From Sphingopyxis sp. (GTDB lineage: Bacteria > Pseudomonadota > Alphaproteobacteria > Sphingomonadales > Sphingomonadaceae): a stretch of DNA of 55,145 nt. Positions 35,147-46,291 of the stretch are shown here, piece after piece. The stretch spans positions 1 to 55,145 of the forward strand of contig JAEULK010000061.1 of the NCBI GenBank assembly GCA_016793775.1, in the 5' to 3' direction. Position numbers and translations under genes: made by a program. The notes under the pieces were generated by a model. That model ran no database searches. It had not been told where the DNA came from and was given only the letters and a program-made list of their open reading frames with translations. Numbering within the stretch: position 1 is the stretch's first letter; each line of letters opens with the position of its first letter.

Positions 35147-36270
35147 GCGACGCCGTGGTACCACCACACGCCCTCGCGGTCCTCGCGTGCGATCCGCCCC
35201 TCGACCTCGAGCCGCTTCAGATGCGCCAGCGCCTCGCCGGTCGCCATGCCGAGCTGCTCGGGGCCGATCGGCCGGTTGAACAGCAAGGGGAAACTCTCGA
35301 CCGCGCGCATCGGCGCCTTGGCGATCGCTTCGGCGAGATTGTAGAGCCGCATGCGATGCTCGTCGCGCAGCGCCATCAGCCGGACATGCAGCCCCTTGAA
35401 CGGCTCGCCATGCGCGGGGCAGGTGATCACGTCGCCGGGCACCGTCGCGATCAATTTGTCGATCGACGCCAGCCATTCGCCCAGCGGATCGGCGTCGGGT
35501 TCGGTGATGCCTACCGACACGTTCGAGCTGATCCGCGGCAACACCTGGTCGCCCGACACCAGCACGCCCTCGCGCTCGTTCCACAGGCACGCATGTTCGG
35601 GGCTGTGCCCCGACCCGACGACGACGCGCCATTCATGCGCGCCCATGTCGAGCACATCGCCGTCCTGCATCCGCACATAGCTGCGCGGCAGCGGGTACAT
35701 CACCATGGCGAAGCGTCCCCAGCCGCCTTGGCGCTGCGCGTCGATCTGGTCCTCGTCCCAGCCCGCGGCGCGCGACTGGACCAGCGCCTCCTCGGGCACC
35801 GTCTCACCGGTATCGCCGACGATCATGCGCGCAGTCAGCATTTCGCCGCGCGTCATCCACAGCTGCACGCCCTGCTTCTTCGCGATCCAGCCGGCGAGGC
35901 CGATATGGTCGGGATGGAGGTGGGTGCCGATGACGCGGGTGATCGGCACATCTCTGAGCGCGCCGGCGTAGAGCGCCTTCCACGCGTCCGAACAGATGGT
36001 CAGGCACACGCCGGTGTCGACCACCGCGACGCCATCATGATCGTCGAGCAGCCAGCTGTTGATATGGCCGAGCGACCCCGGCATCGGGATGCGCGCCCAG
36101 CTTATGCCGTTGGCGATACGGATCGTCTCGCCCGCCCCCGGCGCGGCTTCGCCCCAGGGATAGGTCAGCCCGGCGCGGCTCGTCGCGGTAAAGCTGTCGT
36201 CCTGGGTCAGCGAGGCATCCGGCGAGCCGCTGGCCGCCGGTATGCCCTCTTCGTCGGTCGAAACCATCAT
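35143..36270 (-). CDS. MBL-fold metallo-hydrolase
   Basis: The 375-residue protein has the metallo-beta-lactamase fold: zinc motif HLHPDH at 117-122, then GSGHSPEHACLW and later SGDQVLPRISSNV. The C-terminal part forms a winged-helix-like segment (LAHLKRLEVEGRIARE) typical of LACTB2-like or glyoxalase II-like hydrolases. A thioester or nucleic-acid substrate is possible. The start lies 10 bases from the perfect REP-like palindrome at 36280, which occupies its promoter region. It is coupled to the TraB/GumN gene downstream. Confidence 0.88.
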   Translation of the reverse strand: MMVSTDEEGIPAASGSPDASLTQDDSFTATSRAGLTYPWGEAAPGAGETIRIANGISWARIPMPGSLGHINSWLLDDHDGVAVVDTGVCLTICSDAWKALYAGALRDVPITRVIGTHLHPDHIGLAGWIAKKQGVQLWMTRGEMLTARMIVGDTGETVPEEALVQSRAAGWDEDQIDAQRQGGWGRFAMVMYPLPRSYVRMQDGDVLDMGAHEWRVVVGSGHSPEHACLWNEREGVLVSGDQVLPRISSNVSVGITEPDADPLGEWLASIDKLIATVPGDVITCPAHGEPFKGLHVRLMALRDEHRMRLYNLAEAIAKAPMRAVESFPLLFNRPIGPEQLGMATGEALAHLKRLEVEGRIAREDREGVWWYHGVA

Positions 36271-36279
36271 GCGCCGCGA

Positions 36280-36312
36280 GCCAATAAATAGGGACAGTCC
36301 CTATTTATTGGC
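36280..36312. repeat. Perfect REP-like palindrome with GGGACAGTCCC core
   Basis: Two 16-base arms (36280-36295 and 36297-36312) are perfectly complementary around one central A; the inner part is AATAGGGAC-A-GTCCCTATT. It fits exactly between the trcR stop codon and the MBL hydrolase start. The core is shared with the inverted repeat at 22139-22226. Possible transcription end signal or REP element linked to a Y1-type transposase. Confidence 0.8.
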
Positions 36313-36322
36313 GCCTTGCCGT

Positions 36323-36991
36323 TCACGCCGCCGTTTCGTCGTTCGCGGCGGCTTCTTCGGCCGCACGCGCCTCGTTGGCGGCGGTGCGCTCGGCGCGCAG
36401 TTCCTCGAGCAGCGCCTCGCGGTCGCCCTCGAAGCGGTTGTCGGTCGGCGCGGCGATGCCCGCCTTCTTGGCAGCCTTGGCGACCAGCGCATCGAGTTCA
36501 CGCTGCGAGCAGAGGCCCAGCGTCACCGGGTCCTTGGCGACGATGTTGGCGCTGTTCCAGTGGCTGCGGTCGCGGATCGCGCCGATCGTGTTGCGGGTGG
36601 TGCCGATCAGCTTGCCGATCGCGCCGTCCGACACCTCGGGGTGGTTCTTCAGGATCCAGGCGATGCCGTCGGGCTTGTCCTGGCGCTTGCTGACCGGGGT
36701 GTAGCGCGGGCCGCGGGTGCGGCGGATCGTGTCCTGCGTCTGCGCGCTCATCTTGAGCTTGTAATTCGGGTCCTTCTGACCCTTTTCGATTTCGTCCATC
36801 GACAGCTCGTGGGCGCGCACCGGGTCGCGGCCGGTATATTTGGTCGCCGCGGTCTCGTCGGCGATCGCCTGAACCTCGAGGATGTGGATGCCGCAATATT
36901 CGGCGATCTGGATGAAGGTGAGGCCTGTGTTGTCGACCAGCCAGGCGGCGGTCGCATGCGGCATCAGCGGGGTGGCATCGGGATTGGCCAT
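36323..36991 (-). CDS. trcR: Cell cycle transcriptional regulator TrcR (DUF1013)
   Basis: This 222-residue protein is the alphaproteobacterial DUF1013/TrcR family, an RNA polymerase-associated regulator. It starts MANPDATPLMPHATAAWLVD and has the conserved TFIQIAEYCGIHILEVQAIA and GLIGTTRNTIGAIRDRSHWN-type helix-turn-helix segments, then a charged coiled-coil-like tail (ALLEELRAERTAANEARAAE). ATG 36991 with GGAG upstream is used; the open frame beyond is not supported by the family. A hairpin lies in its leader at 37021. Confidence 0.93.
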   Translation of the reverse strand: MANPDATPLMPHATAAWLVDNTGLTFIQIAEYCGIHILEVQAIADETAATKYTGRDPVRAHELSMDEIEKGQKDPNYKLKMSAQTQDTIRRTRGPRYTPVSKRQDKPDGIAWILKNHPEVSDGAIGKLIGTTRNTIGAIRDRSHWNSANIVAKDPVTLGLCSQRELDALVAKAAKKAGIAAPTDNRFEGDREALLEELRAERTAANEARAAEEAAANDETAA

Positions 36992-37020
36992 GGCCGTTTT
37001 CTCCAAGCGGAAATAATAAG

Positions 37021-37042
37021 GGCCGCCCCTCGCGGGGCGGCC
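37021..37042. repeat. GC hairpin in the trcR leader
   Basis: A perfect 9-bp stem (GGCCGCCCC and GGGGCGGCC) with a TCGC loop lies 30-51 bases before the trcR start codon. It could end the transcript of the GST gene upstream on the same strand (only a weak T-run follows) or act as a leader hairpin. Confidence 0.55.
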
Positions 37043-37124
37043 GTGCAGCGGCGGATGTAGCCCGGATTGGGAAAAGGGGCAAGGGCGGGGATTGGACGGC
37101 GGTTTGGGGGTGGGGATAAGCCAT

Positions 37125-37147
37125 TCCCCTCCCTTGCGGGGAGGGGA
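37125..37147. repeat. Small palindromic hairpin after the GST gene
   Basis: TCCCCTCCC and GGGAGGGGA arms, 9 bp, close a 5-base loop (TTGCG), beginning 38 bases after the GST stop codon. The CCCCTCCC-type palindrome is a common dispersed intergenic motif in related genomes (from memory). Confidence 0.45.
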
Positions 37148-37184
37148 GCCAAACGTCCGCGACCGCCCGACAGCCGCCTCGCTC

Positions 37185-37808
37185 CTATGCCCCCATCGCC
37201 ACGAACCCCGGCTCGGCCTCGACCCGCGCGATCCATGTCTGCACTGCGGGATAGTCGGCCAGCGCGAACAGCCCGCTGTCCTCGGCGACATGGGTATAGG
37301 CATAAAGCGCGATGTCGGCCAGCGTCAGCCCCGCCCCGACCAGCCAGTCGCGCTCCGTCAGATGCGCGTCCATCAGCTTCAGCGCCGCCGCGCCCGCTTC
37401 CTGCTTCACCGGCAGCAAGGCGCGCTGCACGTCGCTCAGATTCGCTTCGCCGACCCATTTCATCCAGAAGCGCAGCGTCGCGACGTTCGGCTCGTGATTA
37501 TATTGTTCCCAGAACATCCAGCGCAGCATGTCGGCGCGCTCGAAGCGGTCGTGCGGCACCAGATGCGTGCCGTCGGCGAGCCAGAAACAGGCGGCATTGC
37601 TTTCGGGCAGGAATTTGGCGCCGACCTGCAGCACCGGGATGCGCCCGTTCGGGTTGACCTGGTCTAGAAACGCCGCCGTCCGCGTCTCGCCCTTCATGAT
37701 GTCATAGGCGCGCCGCTCGATCGGATAATCGAGCAGCGCCGCGGTCAGGCGGATTTTGTAGCAATTGCCGCTTGGCGCATATTCGTGAAGGATCGGCCAG
37801 TCGCTCAT
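37185..37808 (-). CDS. Glutathione S-transferase family protein
   Basis: The 207-residue protein has an N-terminal thioredoxin-like domain (LHEYAPSGNCYKIRLTAALL, NPNGRIPVLQV, LPESNAACFWLADG) and an all-helical C-terminal domain (AHLTERDWLVGAGLTLADIALYAY). Ser/Cys near residue 13-15 could activate glutathione. ATG 37808 has GGGGG 5 bases upstream; ATG 37820 would add four residues. Substrate unknown; likely detoxification or a thiol transfer. Confidence 0.87.
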   Translation of the reverse strand: MSDWPILHEYAPSGNCYKIRLTAALLDYPIERRAYDIMKGETRTAAFLDQVNPNGRIPVLQVGAKFLPESNAACFWLADGTHLVPHDRFERADMLRWMFWEQYNHEPNVATLRFWMKWVGEANLSDVQRALLPVKQEAGAAALKLMDAHLTERDWLVGAGLTLADIALYAYTHVAEDSGLFALADYPAVQTWIARVEAEPGFVAMGA

Positions 37809-37891
37809 CGCATCCCCCAAAGGCAGCGGCGGCGCCCCCCGGCACCGTCCGCGCCTCTATGCGGAGATCGAACGCGCGCCGCAAGCGGCCC

Positions 37892-38452
37892 CTACGGACC
37901 GCAACGCCACTCGCCGGCAAACACCCGCACCGCGCCGTCGGCACGATCGGCGGTCAGCGTCGCGGGGGTCGGCGGCGATTCGCCGCCGCCCGTCGCGGGT
38001 CCGGTCAGTGCAAGGCGAAGTTGCAGCCCCTTGCCGGTGAAGCGCGCACCCTTGGTCATGCCGTCGAAGCCGCCCGGCGATGCCACGCTCTCGATGCTGG
38101 TGCCAAGCTTGACGATGCCGCGCGCCGGATCGCTCGACGCGACATTGCCCATCGCGACCAGGATCGGCGGCGTCGCGGCGTCGGCGGCGAAGCTGCACCC
38201 GAGTTCGCCGGGCAGCTTGGCGGCGGAAACATCGGCGGGGGTCAGGCCGCCCAGCTCGATCGGCGACCCGTCGCCGCCCTTGGTCGGGATATCGACGGGC
38301 TTGATCGGCGGTGGCAGGTCGCTCGCGGCGCTCTTGTCGGCGGCGTCGGGCGACGGCGCCTTGGCCTTATCGGCGGCAGGCTGCGAGCAGGCGGCCACCA
38401 GCAACAGCGCGAGGGCGGTCGGGGCGGCGCGAAGGGGGCGGGAGAGGGTCAT
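37892..38452 (-). CDS. Hypothetical lipoprotein
   Basis: This 186-residue protein has a signal peptide ending in lipobox LLVAAC and a long low-complexity linker rich in Ala, Lys, Asp and Pro (about 25-55). The folded part carries two cysteines (GELGCSFAAD and EWRCGP) that may pair. ATG 38452 with AGGAG 9 bases upstream is preferred; the TTG two codons earlier is too near that element. Function unknown. Confidence 0.75.
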   Translation of the reverse strand: MTLSRPLRAAPTALALLLVAACSQPAADKAKAPSPDAADKSAASDLPPPIKPVDIPTKGGDGSPIELGGLTPADVSAAKLPGELGCSFAADAATPPILVAMGNVASSDPARGIVKLGTSIESVASPGGFDGMTKGARFTGKGLQLRLALTGPATGGGESPPTPATLTADRADGAVRVFAGEWRCGP

Positions 38453-38524
38453 CGACAAAGGCTCCTTTTGTTGGTCGCCTCTGCAATGGCCGGCCGCCGC
38501 CGACGTTCCCCGCTACGCGCCGGA

Positions 38525-39031
38525 TCAGTCGAGATCGACGACGACCCGATAGGTTTCGCCGTCCAGCGTCCGGAAGATCATCGCATGGGGCGACGGCCCC
38601 GCGTCCCAGCCCAATTCGGCGAATGCCGCCGCCATCGCCGCCTCGACGGCGGGGATTGCCGGCAACGCCCCTTCCTCGCCATAGCCGAGGAAGGCGAGCG
38701 GCACGCCGCCCGGCGCGGGCCATACGAACGGGTTGAAACAGGCCACCCCGGGAGAGCGCTCCATCAGTTCGGCCTCGAGCGCCGGGTCGCAATCTTCGAC
38801 CTCGCCATCGTGGAAGCTGTAGCGACCACCGAGCACTCCCTCGAGTCCGCCTGCCGCGACGCAGCGCGCGCAGAGCGTCACCTCGGTCCGGGCATAGACG
38901 CCGGCCACATGTTCCCACACGCACGGCCGCGCGCAGCTGCCACATATCTTGTCCGACGCCTCGAATGCCTGCCCCGGCTCATAGGCGCGCGGGTTGAAGC
39001 GGAAATGCGGCTGGTCGTCGCTGTCCTGCAT
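38525..39031 (-). CDS. CbrC-like (UPF0167) protein
   Basis: The 168-residue protein resembles CbrC/UPF0167: FRFNPRAYEPGQAFEAS start, then CGSCARPC and LCARCVAAGG, two CxxC-type pairs likely to bind zinc, and a later GYGEEG and RTLDGETYRVVVDLD end. The E. coli relative is linked to colicin E2 tolerance, but the biochemical role is unknown. The ATG lies 5 bases from the stop-side neighbour and follows an AGG element. Probably co-transcribed with the PIG3-type gene upstream. Confidence 0.8.
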   Translation of the reverse strand: MQDSDDQPHFRFNPRAYEPGQAFEASDKICGSCARPCVWEHVAGVYARTEVTLCARCVAAGGLEGVLGGRYSFHDGEVEDCDPALEAELMERSPGVACFNPFVWPAPGGVPLAFLGYGEEGALPAIPAVEAAMAAAFAELGWDAGPSPHAMIFRTLDGETYRVVVDLD

Positions 39032-39035
39032 CGAC

Positions 39036-40037
39036 CTAACCGGCCGTCAGCACGATCTTCCCGACATGCTCGCCCGCCTGCATCCGCGCATGCGCGGCGC
39101 CGGCTTCGGCGAGCGGGAAGGCCCGGTCCATGGCGGGCTTCCACGCGCGCTCCGACAGGCGCGGCCACAGGGTGCGCGCGATCTCGTCGGCGAGCGCCGC
39201 CTTGAAGTCGGCGCTGCGCGCCCGCAGCGTCGATCCGGTCATCGTCAGGCGGCGGCGCATGACCTGCGAAATGTCGATCTCGGTCTTCGCGCCCCGCTGG
39301 AAGGCGATGGTCACATGGCGCCCGTCGTCGGCAAGGCACGCGAGGTTGCGCGGCACATAATCGCCGCCGACCATGTCGAGCACCGCGTTCACGCCCGCGC
39401 CGTCGGTAAAGGCCTTCACCGCCTCGACATAATCTTCAGCGGAATAGTCGATGGCGAGGTCGGCGCCGAGCGCCAGCGCGGCGGCGCATTTGTCGGCGCT
39501 GCCGCAGGTCACGACCACCTGGATGCCGAACAGCTTGCACAGCCCGATCGCGGTCGTGCCGATGCCGCTGGTGCCGCCATGCACCAGCACCGTCTCGCCC
39601 TCCATCACCCAGGCACGCTCGAACAGATTGTGCCACACGGTGAACACGGTTTCGGGCAGCGCCGCCGCTTCCTCCATCGAGAAACCCGCGGGCACGGGAA
39701 GGCAGCTTCCCGCCGGCGCGGTGCAATATTCGGCATAGCCGCCGCCCGCGACCAGCGCGCACACCGCCTGCCCCAGCATCTCGGGATCGCCGCCCGGGCC
39801 GATCGCGACCACCGTCCCCGCGATCTCGAGCCCCGGCAGGTCGGATGCGTCCGGCGGCGGCGGATAGAAACCCATGCGCTGCAGCACGTCGGGGCGGTTG
39901 ACCCCCGCCGCGGCGACGCGGATCAGCAATTCGCCCGGCCCCGGCTGCGGCACCGGCCGGGTTTCGGGGATCAGGACCTCGGGGCCGCCGGGTTCGCGTA
40001 TCGCGATGGCGGTCATGCTTTCCGGCACGCTGGTCAC
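39036..40037 (-). CDS. PIG3-type NAD(P)H quinone oxidoreductase
   Basis: The 333-residue MDR protein matches the TP53I3/PIG3 family: MTAIAIREPGGPEVL, AAGVNRPDVLQRMGFYPPPP, VCALVAGGGYAEYC and the Rossmann turn VHGGTSGIGTTAIGL. It probably reduces quinones with NADPH. GTG 40037 is favoured by GGGGGG 6 bases upstream; ATG 40016 would trim seven residues and matches the family N-terminus almost as well. It is divergent from the DUF1192 gene, with a 107-base gap. Confidence 0.88.
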   Translation of the reverse strand: MTSVPESMTAIAIREPGGPEVLIPETRPVPQPGPGELLIRVAAAGVNRPDVLQRMGFYPPPPDASDLPGLEIAGTVVAIGPGGDPEMLGQAVCALVAGGGYAEYCTAPAGSCLPVPAGFSMEEAAALPETVFTVWHNLFERAWVMEGETVLVHGGTSGIGTTAIGLCKLFGIQVVVTCGSADKCAAALALGADLAIDYSAEDYVEAVKAFTDGAGVNAVLDMVGGDYVPRNLACLADDGRHVTIAFQRGAKTEIDISQVMRRRLTMTGSTLRARSADFKAALADEIARTLWPRLSERAWKPAMDRAFPLAEAGAAHARMQAGEHVGKIVLTAG

Positions 40038-40144
40038 GTCACACCCCCCTGCTTCCCCCATCTTCTCTTGGGGGCGGCGCCTTATTGACAGCGCGGGGCG
40101 GCGGGTCAACAAGTTCGGCCCGCCAAAAGAGGAGGATGCCCGCA

Positions 40145-40342
40145 ATGGACGACGAAGACCTTCCCCGTCGCCGCGACGATGTGCTGGCGGCACTGATCAA
40201 ACAGCCGCTCGACCCGCTGTCGGTCGACGAACTGGACGATCGCATCGCGGCGCTGGAAGGCGAAATCGCCCGCACCCGCGCGCGGATCGCCTTCGCGACC
40301 AGCCACAAGGCCAGCGCCGACGCCCTGTTCAAAAAGGGCTGA
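40145..40342 (+). CDS. DUF1192 domain-containing protein
   Basis: This 65-residue protein fits DUF1192: acidic start (MDDEDLPRRRDD), PLDPLSVDELDDRIAALEGE and a helical end (SHKASADALFKKG). ATG 40145 lies 10 bases after AGGAGG; an in-frame ATG at 40136 abuts that element, and one 60 bases upstream is not supported. The family is small, alphaproteobacterial and of unknown function. Confidence 0.85.
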   Translation: MDDEDLPRRRDDVLAALIKQPLDPLSVDELDDRIAALEGEIARTRARIAFATSHKASADALFKKG

Positions 40343-40420
40343 GCGCCCGGCTCGCCGAATATTGGGGCAGGCCTATCGCTCGCGCTTGTCAAAGGCCGGG
40401 CACGCCCCTATTCCGCGCCC

Positions 40421-41230
40421 TTGCCGCCCGGGCGCCCCGGCCCGCGGACGCCGCTATCAAAGATTCGCCCGCTGAGCCCTGTTCCAGCCAATCCTTATAC
40501 CGAACAGCTCAACATCGGGGTGGGCCGCCGCACGCTCGCCGTCGCCCTGGCGATCCTGATCACCGCGCTGCCGCTGCTCACCTTGCTCTATTTCAATGCC
40601 GAGAAGGAGCCCGAGCGCGAGGAGGTGCCGATCAGCGTGGTAAGTATCGAGGCGGCCGAGATTCCGGCGGACGCCCCCGAACCGAGCCCGCCCGAACCCG
40701 CGCAGGCCGAAACCAAGCCCATACCGACACCGCCGGAACCGATCGAACCGCTGCCCCCGCAACCGGTCGAAGCGAAACCCGCGCCGCCGATCCCGCCCCC
40801 GCCGATCCCTTCGCCGAAAGCGCCGGCGATCGCCCCGATCGGCGTCCGCCCGCCCGGCGGGCAGGTCTATGGACCGCCCAACAAGCGCGGCTCATCCGCC
40901 TCTGGCGATTCGGTGGCGGTGGGTACCGCGCCCAATGGCGAGCCGATGTACGGCGCGGCCTGGTATCGCGAACCGAGCGACGACGAACTGCGCGGCTATC
41001 TGTCGACCGCCAGCGGACCCGGCTGGGGGCTGATCGCGTGCCGCACCGCCGCCGATTATCGCGTCGAGGATTGCGTCGGGCTCGACGAATATCCGAACGG
41101 ATCGCAGATCATGCGCGCGGTGCTGGGCGCCGCCTGGCAATTCCGGGTGCGGCCGCCGCGGCGCGGCGGACAGCCGATGGTCGGCGCCTGGGTCCGGATC
41201 AAGATCGATTACGGCATCAAGCGGCGCTAG
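40421..41230 (+). CDS. Membrane-anchored proline-rich TonB-like protein
   Basis: The 269-residue frame has one N-terminal membrane helix (LAVALAILITALPLLTLLYF), then a TonB-like periplasmic linker rich in Pro and Glu (PEPSPPEPAQAETKPIPTPP) and a C-terminal globular part (WYREPSDDELRGYLSTASGP, ACRTAADYRVEDCVGLDEYP, WVRIKIDYGI). It may be an envelope-spanning or energy-transducing protein. The start is uncertain: TTG 40421 has no ribosome binding site, GTG 40520 begins just before the helix, and no ATG exists. Confidence 0.72.
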   Translation: MPPGRPGPRTPLSKIRPLSPVPANPYTEQLNIGVGRRTLAVALAILITALPLLTLLYFNAEKEPEREEVPISVVSIEAAEIPADAPEPSPPEPAQAETKPIPTPPEPIEPLPPQPVEAKPAPPIPPPPIPSPKAPAIAPIGVRPPGGQVYGPPNKRGSSASGDSVAVGTAPNGEPMYGAAWYREPSDDELRGYLSTASGPGWGLIACRTAADYRVEDCVGLDEYPNGSQIMRAVLGAAWQFRVRPPRRGGQPMVGAWVRIKIDYGIKRR

Positions 41231-41412
41231 CGGCGCGCGGCGATGCCGGTCGCGCCGCGCGAATTTCTCAACGCCGCGTTAACCATATTCCAACCCCCGT
41301 CTGCGCAAATTCGGGGCGCCGACCGCTTTTCCCTTGCAGGCTGGCGGCGGCGTCGCCACCTTGTGCCTATCGGGCGGGCCTCTCCCCGGCTTGTCCCCAA
41401 GGAGATAAGTCT

Positions 41413-43761
<2,349 letters not shown>

Positions 43762-43764
43762 GTG

Positions 43765-44196
43765 ATGCGACGCAGGGCGATCCTCTCGGGCCTCGGGCTC
43801 GCGGCGGTCGCCCTGTCCGGATTGCGGGCGCCCATGCTGATGGCCCGTGTAAAACAGTATAAATTGTCGCGCGACGATATCCGCCCGCTCGCGATGGGGC
43901 GCGGCGGCTGCATCGCGTCGGACCGCATCACCGTCGAAGGCTTGCCCGTCCGCTTCATGTACCGCGAAAAACCGCGCAACGATCAGGACAGCGGCTGGGC
44001 CTTTCTGTCGGGCACCGAGGACGACGCCTATATGAACGATCCCGCCAACCACGGCATCTACGACGTCAACACCATCGCCAATTACGATCCGTCGATCATC
44101 GCCTTCCTCGACTCGCCGGTCGGCAGCGTGTTCGAGAAATTGCCCGAAGCCGCCGACTTCGCCGCGGTCACCGACTGGGCGCCGCCGCGCGAGTGA
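43765..44196 (+). CDS. DUF2185 (Imm33-like) protein with twin-arginine-like signal
   Basis: This 143-residue protein has the DUF2185/Imm33-like core: GGCIASDRITVEGLPVRFMYRE, DQDSGWAFLSGTEDDAYMND, DVNTIANYDPSIIAFLDSPV and a final FEKLPEA. The family includes contact-dependent inhibition immunity proteins. Unusually, it begins with MRRRAILSGLGLAAVALSG, a Tat-like signal. ATG 43765 is 3 bases after the clpA stop; a GTG at 43762 is possible. Function here is not implied by its neighbours. Confidence 0.82.
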   Translation: MRRRAILSGLGLAAVALSGLRAPMLMARVKQYKLSRDDIRPLAMGRGGCIASDRITVEGLPVRFMYREKPRNDQDSGWAFLSGTEDDAYMNDPANHGIYDVNTIANYDPSIIAFLDSPVGSVFEKLPEAADFAAVTDWAPPRE

Positions 44197-44281
44197 TCGC
44201 CGCCCGGCCGCCGAATTAAGCGGATCGCAACCCCCTGCTGCTATGCCCGACGCTCCTGACAATGTGGGGCCGGGGCAGAGG

Positions 44282-45349
44282 ATGACGACACAATTGCAGC
44301 AATGGCTGGGCGAGGCGAACGCGCTGCGCGAATTCGACCGCTGGTTCGACGGCGTGATGCGCGCGGGCAATTTCGAGGAGCTGGACGCGTTTCTCACCGA
44401 AGAACTGCTCGCGCATGTCCATCCGATCACCTCGCTCTGCCTCGCGCGGCCGCTGTCGGCGGTGCGCGTCACGGGCTGGGACGAGCTGGCCGCCGATATG
44501 CTGCGCGACGAGGACCGCCACGCCGCCGCCGGCCCGGTCACCGCGATCGGCGTCGACCTGTCGGCGCATAACGAACCCGACGACGATGCCTGGCCGCTCG
44601 AGGTCAATTTCTACGACGACGAGGCCTATCCCTTCGGCGATGGCGACCTTGGCGAGATCAACGCCGCCGCCGCCGACACCAGCACGCCCTGGCAGGGCGA
44701 ATTCCGCGACATCGTCGGCAGCCTGACCGTGGTCGGCCTCGGCCGCATCTATCGCGCCATCTGCGCCAACATGCCCGGCCGCATCCCCTTCGGCGAACCC
44801 GCGCCGATCGATGTCGTCGCCGACCGCCTCGGTCGCTTTTTCCTCACCCTGCGCTTCCATCAGGCGCTGATCCGCGATGCCGCAAACGAGGGCCTGCCGC
44901 GCGCGATGATATTGCTCGGCGGCGCACACGACGTCGATCCCTGGTACGAAGCGGCCTATTGGTGCGAAACCGAGCGCGCCGACGACGGCAAGATCGCCTC
45001 GATCCTCGACGCGCGCGACGACGCCAACCGGGCGCGCTTCCAGGCCGAGACCGACATGAAGATCGCCGAGTGGCGCGACCGCCGCAACGTCATCACGCGC
45101 CGCCAGCTGCGCGCCGACAAGCAACAGGCGTTCCTCGATCTCAGCATCGCGCAGGATGCGATGTTCCACAGCATCACCGGCCTCGGCGACGGCCGCCCGT
45201 CGCACGAGCTGTCGGATCATGAATTCGAGATGCTGCTCTATGCCTGGCAGCGCCAGCGCGCCGAGAAGATCGGCGACGACCCCGACACGGTTCCCGAACC
45301 CGAAGCGCCGCGCGGCGGGCTGTTCGGCCTGTTCAGCCGAGCGTCCTGA
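44282..45349 (+). CDS. Hypothetical protein
   Basis: The 355-residue protein is acidic and hydrophilic (ALREFDRWFDGVMRAGNFEE, VNFYDDEAYPFGDGDLGEIN, YWCETERADDGKIASILD, RRQLRADKQQAFLDLSIAQ) and ends PRGGLFGLFSRAS, a hydrophobic tail. No signal peptide. ATG 44282 has GGGG 6 bases upstream; ATG 44243 would add 13 residues without a good site. I do not recognise the family. It sits between the DUF2185 gene and map. Confidence 0.7.
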   Translation: MTTQLQQWLGEANALREFDRWFDGVMRAGNFEELDAFLTEELLAHVHPITSLCLARPLSAVRVTGWDELAADMLRDEDRHAAAGPVTAIGVDLSAHNEPDDDAWPLEVNFYDDEAYPFGDGDLGEINAAAADTSTPWQGEFRDIVGSLTVVGLGRIYRAICANMPGRIPFGEPAPIDVVADRLGRFFLTLRFHQALIRDAANEGLPRAMILLGGAHDVDPWYEAAYWCETERADDGKIASILDARDDANRARFQAETDMKIAEWRDRRNVITRRQLRADKQQAFLDLSIAQDAMFHSITGLGDGRPSHELSDHEFEMLLYAWQRQRAEKIGDDPDTVPEPEAPRGGLFGLFSRAS

Positions 45350-45391
45350 GGCCCCCTCGCTTTTTAAGGGGCCAGCGATTATATCCATCTC

Positions 45392-46231
45392 ATGTACGAC
45401 TATGTCTCGGTAACCACCCGCGAACCCGGGGCGCCCAGCCCGGTGCGCGACGGTACGATCAAGCTGCACGACGAGGCCGGCTTTGCCGGCATGCGCAAGG
45501 CGGGCCGGCTGTCGGCCGAGATCCTCGACGCGCTCGTCCCCTTCGTCCAGCCCGGCGTGACCACCGGCGCAATCGACGACCTCGTTCGCACGATGATGCT
45601 CGACGGCGGCGGTATTCCCGCGACATTGGGCTATCGCGGCTTCACGCACAGCTGCTGCACCAGCATCAACCATGTCGTGTGCCACGGCATCCCCGACGAC
45701 AAGCCGGTGCGCGACGGCGACATCGTCAACATCGACGTGACGACGATCATCGACGGCTGGCACGGCGATACCAGCCGCATGTATCTCGTCGGCGACGTGG
45801 GCGTAAAGGCGAAGCGCCTCGTCGAAGTCACCTATGAATGTCTGATGCTCGGCATCGAACAGGCCAAGCCCGGCAACCGCATGGGCGACGTCGCGCACGC
45901 GATCCAGACCCATGCCGAAAAGCATCGCTATTCGGTGGTCCGCGATTTTTGCGGCCATGGCCTCGGCCAGATGTTCCACGACGCGCCCGAAGTCGTCCAC
46001 GCCGGTCGCCCCGGCACCGGGCCCGAACTGCGCCCCGGCATGTTCTTCACGATCGAGCCGATGATCAACACCGGCAAATATGCGGTGAAGATGCTCGCCG
46101 ACGGCTGGACCGCGGTGACCCGCGACCGCAGCCTGTCGGCACAGTTCGAGCATAGCATCGGCATCACCGAGACCGGCTGCGAGATTTTCACCGCGAGTCC
46201 GACCGGCCTGAACGCACCGCCCTGGCAATAG
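45392..46231 (+). CDS. map: Type I methionine aminopeptidase
   Basis: The 279-residue enzyme removes N-terminal Met from new proteins. The pita-bread metal ligands are visible: NIDVTTIIDGWHGDTSR (Asp, Asp), FCGHGLGQMFHD (His), TIEPM (Glu) and QFEHSIGIT (Glu). His79-equivalent is in VCHGIPDD. A short N-terminal extension precedes the core. It is single copy in this window and has an AT-rich leader behind a GGCCCC hairpin. Confidence 0.95.
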   Translation: MYDYVSVTTREPGAPSPVRDGTIKLHDEAGFAGMRKAGRLSAEILDALVPFVQPGVTTGAIDDLVRTMMLDGGGIPATLGYRGFTHSCCTSINHVVCHGIPDDKPVRDGDIVNIDVTTIIDGWHGDTSRMYLVGDVGVKAKRLVEVTYECLMLGIEQAKPGNRMGDVAHAIQTHAEKHRYSVVRDFCGHGLGQMFHDAPEVVHAGRPGTGPELRPGMFFTIEPMINTGKYAVKMLADGWTAVTRDRSLSAQFEHSIGITETGCEIFTASPTGLNAPPWQ

Positions 46232-46291
46232 CCGGGCCACCCCCTCCACCCCCCATTTTCCCGCTTGCGCCCCCGGCACTTCGCGCGCAGT

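Noticed and set aside
39874-41412. In-frame extension of clpA far upstream
   Set aside because: ClpA's conserved N-terminus and a good ribosome binding site fix the start at 41413; the extension overlaps three other genes.
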